NCBI GenBank assembly: GCA_016199265.1
Contig: JACQGX010000309.1
Coordinates: 1 to 34,696, forward strand
From: Chloroflexota bacterium
Lineage (GTDB): Bacteria; Chloroflexota; UBA11872; UBA12225
DNA: 34,696 nucleotides
Direction of reading: 5' to 3'
Each line of letters opens with the position of its first letter. Within the stretch, counting starts at the first letter, position 1. The position numbers and the translations under genes were made by a program. Positions 33,760-34,696 of this stretch are shown in pieces. The notes under the pieces were generated by a model. That model was given only the letters and a program-made list of their open reading frames with translations, searched no databases and had not been told where the DNA came from.

Positions 33760-34131
33760 ATGAGCACTAAGTTCAGCGAATTCCTTGAAGAGATCGAGGC
33801 CGAGGCACGCGCCGAGGGGCCGGACGCGCTGGCGGAGCTCGCCGCCTTCGACGAGCGCTACCGCCTAGCGCACGAGTTGATGGTGCGCCGCCGCGAGGCG
33901 GGCCTGACCCAGGCCCAGCTCGCGAAGCTCACCGGCGTTGGGCAGGCCGACATCAGCCGGATCGAGCGCGGCCGCGCCAACCCGACGGTGAGCACCCTGG
34001 CCGCGGTCGCCCACGCGCTCGGCTACGGCCTTGCCCTCGTACCGCTCAAGTCCCCAGCGGCCGGTGCGGGCCCCAAGCGGTCTGGCGGCACTACGGCGAA
34101 GCGGGGCAGTCGCGCGCACGCCGTGGCGTAA
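33760..34131 (+). CDS. XRE family helix-turn-helix antitoxin
   Basis: A 123-residue protein with an Asp/Glu-rich N-terminal helix and a Cro/C1-type helix-turn-helix (about 45-95) reading AGLTQAQLAKLTGVGQADISRIERGRANPTVSTLAAVAHALG. The C-terminal 25 residues are basic and flexible. Its place 49 bases after a HigB/RelE-like gene makes it the probable antitoxin and autorepressor of that pair. The intervening stretch has an AT-rich run (tgacgttttatgcgccataccccataatcg) that could hold its own promoter. Confidence 0.88.
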   Translation: MSTKFSEFLEEIEAEARAEGPDALAELAAFDERYRLAHELMVRRREAGLTQAQLAKLTGVGQADISRIERGRANPTVSTLAAVAHALGYGLALVPLKSPAAGAGPKRSGGTTAKRGSRAHAVA

Positions 34132-34305
34132 GGCACAGCCGGCATCTAAGGGGCCAAGCATCGGAGCAGTCTTCCCAGCGGTACACGGTGATGCCGGGCC
34201 GCCACTGGCCAGCACGCGCCTCCTTCCCCACGCCGCGCCGCGGGTAACTGGTCCCTGACCCCCTGCCGTGGGCCCCGGAGTGGTAGGAATTGGTAACTGA
34301 CATCC

Positions 34306-34390
34306 GTGAGAACGTGCGCCATGATGCTCACCTCGGCCGTCTGCGCCGGACGACGCTCCGGTCCGACAGCGCGACGACGCACGTTCTCAC
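34306..34390. repeat. 13-bp inverted repeat
   Basis: gtgagaacgtgcg at 34306-34318 and its exact complement at 34378-34390, separated by 59 bases. It borders the histidine-kinase remnant. No transposase gene lies between. Confidence 0.85.
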
Positions 34391-34622
34391 TGCCGGCGAG
34401 CCGGTGGCGGTGCCCGACACCCTTACGCCGATTCGGTTCGGCTCTTACGCCGAACTGGCCAAGCATGGGATCCGCGCGCCCTTCATCTACCCCCTGCGGC
34501 GAAATCCTGGTGCAGCCCGAGACGCTCGACCTCGTGCCGCTCGTGCTGCAATGGGAATGGAGAACCTCCCCGGCGCTGGCTCGCGCTACTGGTTTGAGCT
34601 GCCGGCAGCCTCCAGCGCCTGA
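34391..34622 (+). pseudogene. Sensor histidine kinase, collapsed remnant
   Basis: Fragments in the right order but without the parts between them. AGEPVAVPDTLTPIRFGSYAELAKHGIRAPFIYPL is a GAF-domain strand-helix. GEILVQPETLDLVPLVL, in the next frame (around 34498-34550), resembles the end of a HisKA helix. GAGSRYWFELPAA, back in the first frame up to 34622, is the last strand of a HATPase domain (G-S-x-F/Y-x-F-x-L-P). The phospho-accepting His and the ATP-binding N, G1 and G2 boxes are missing. The remaining bases 34132-34305 and 34623-34696 hold nothing I recognise. Confidence 0.5.
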
Positions 34623-34696
34623 TGCCCGCCGGAATGGAACGGCTTTGTGCCCTTTTCCCGCCACTCGAAGCGCACGACGGCGCTCAGGCCTGGCCG

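Noticed and set aside
34091..34303. Minus-strand frame with GVGKEARAGQWRPGITVYRWEDC as a possible transposase piece
   Set aside because: Some resemblance to a protein, but no catalytic motif or boundaries; too weak to name.

Overview
The window is 34.7 kb of GC-rich bacterial DNA. The gene style is that of a free-living Chloroflexota (Thermomicrobia-like) or similar Gram-positive-type heterotroph: several Tat/lipobox sugar-binding proteins, GNAT, GntR and AraC regulators, an ABC-2 type exporter, an F420/LLM-type oxidoreductase end, and an SAH riboswitch. The phylum is an inference from gene style. No rRNA or tRNA was seen to settle it.

Layout. 1-3.4 kb: the end of a luciferase-like oxidoreductase, a VOC protein, then a two-gene unit of a sugar-binding lipoprotein and a beta-propeller protein. 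3.7-7.2 kb: a broken sulfatase, a GntR/FCD regulator with a well-formed divergent promoter, a broken solute-binding protein running in frame into a headless M55 peptidase, and the tail of a ceramidase-like gene. 7.6-9.4 kb: a large intact protein of unknown function. 9.2-10.6 kb: ahcY, truncated at its 3' end, behind an apparently intact SAH riboswitch. 10.8-11.8 kb: a stand-alone double Clp_N protein with a ribbon-helix-helix-like tail. 12.1-15.9 kb: a heterodimeric ABC exporter whose second half carries a frameshift. 16.0-16.7 kb: a DUF433/DUF5615 toxin-antitoxin pair. 16.9-18.3 kb: a second sugar-binding protein. 18.5-21.1 kb: an ABC-2 exporter. 21.5-24.0 kb: a uroporphyrinogen-decarboxylase-like protein divergent from an AraC regulator. 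24.3-26.7 kb: an unknown protein and a third intact sugar-binding protein. 27.2-29.4 kb: a GH51 arabinofuranosidase. 30.0-32.1 kb: a MntA/HepT toxin-antitoxin pair, then a glycosidase-like TIM-barrel protein. 32.2-34.1 kb: a double-GNAT acetyltransferase and a RelE-like/XRE pair with a frameshifted toxin. The end holds a collapsed histidine-kinase remnant.

How the genes fit together. The intact catabolic genes (GH51 enzyme, TIM-barrel hydrolase-like protein, propeller, binding proteins, GntR and AraC regulators) suggest uptake and use of plant-type oligosaccharides. However, no intact MalF/MalG-type permease lies in the window. The most striking feature is the number of broken genes: many keep recognisable ends in order but have lost internal or terminal blocks. 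Dispersed palindromic repeats and short duplicated gene scraps lie between them. This reads as an accessory region eroding by many deletions, or less likely as a series of assembly errors.
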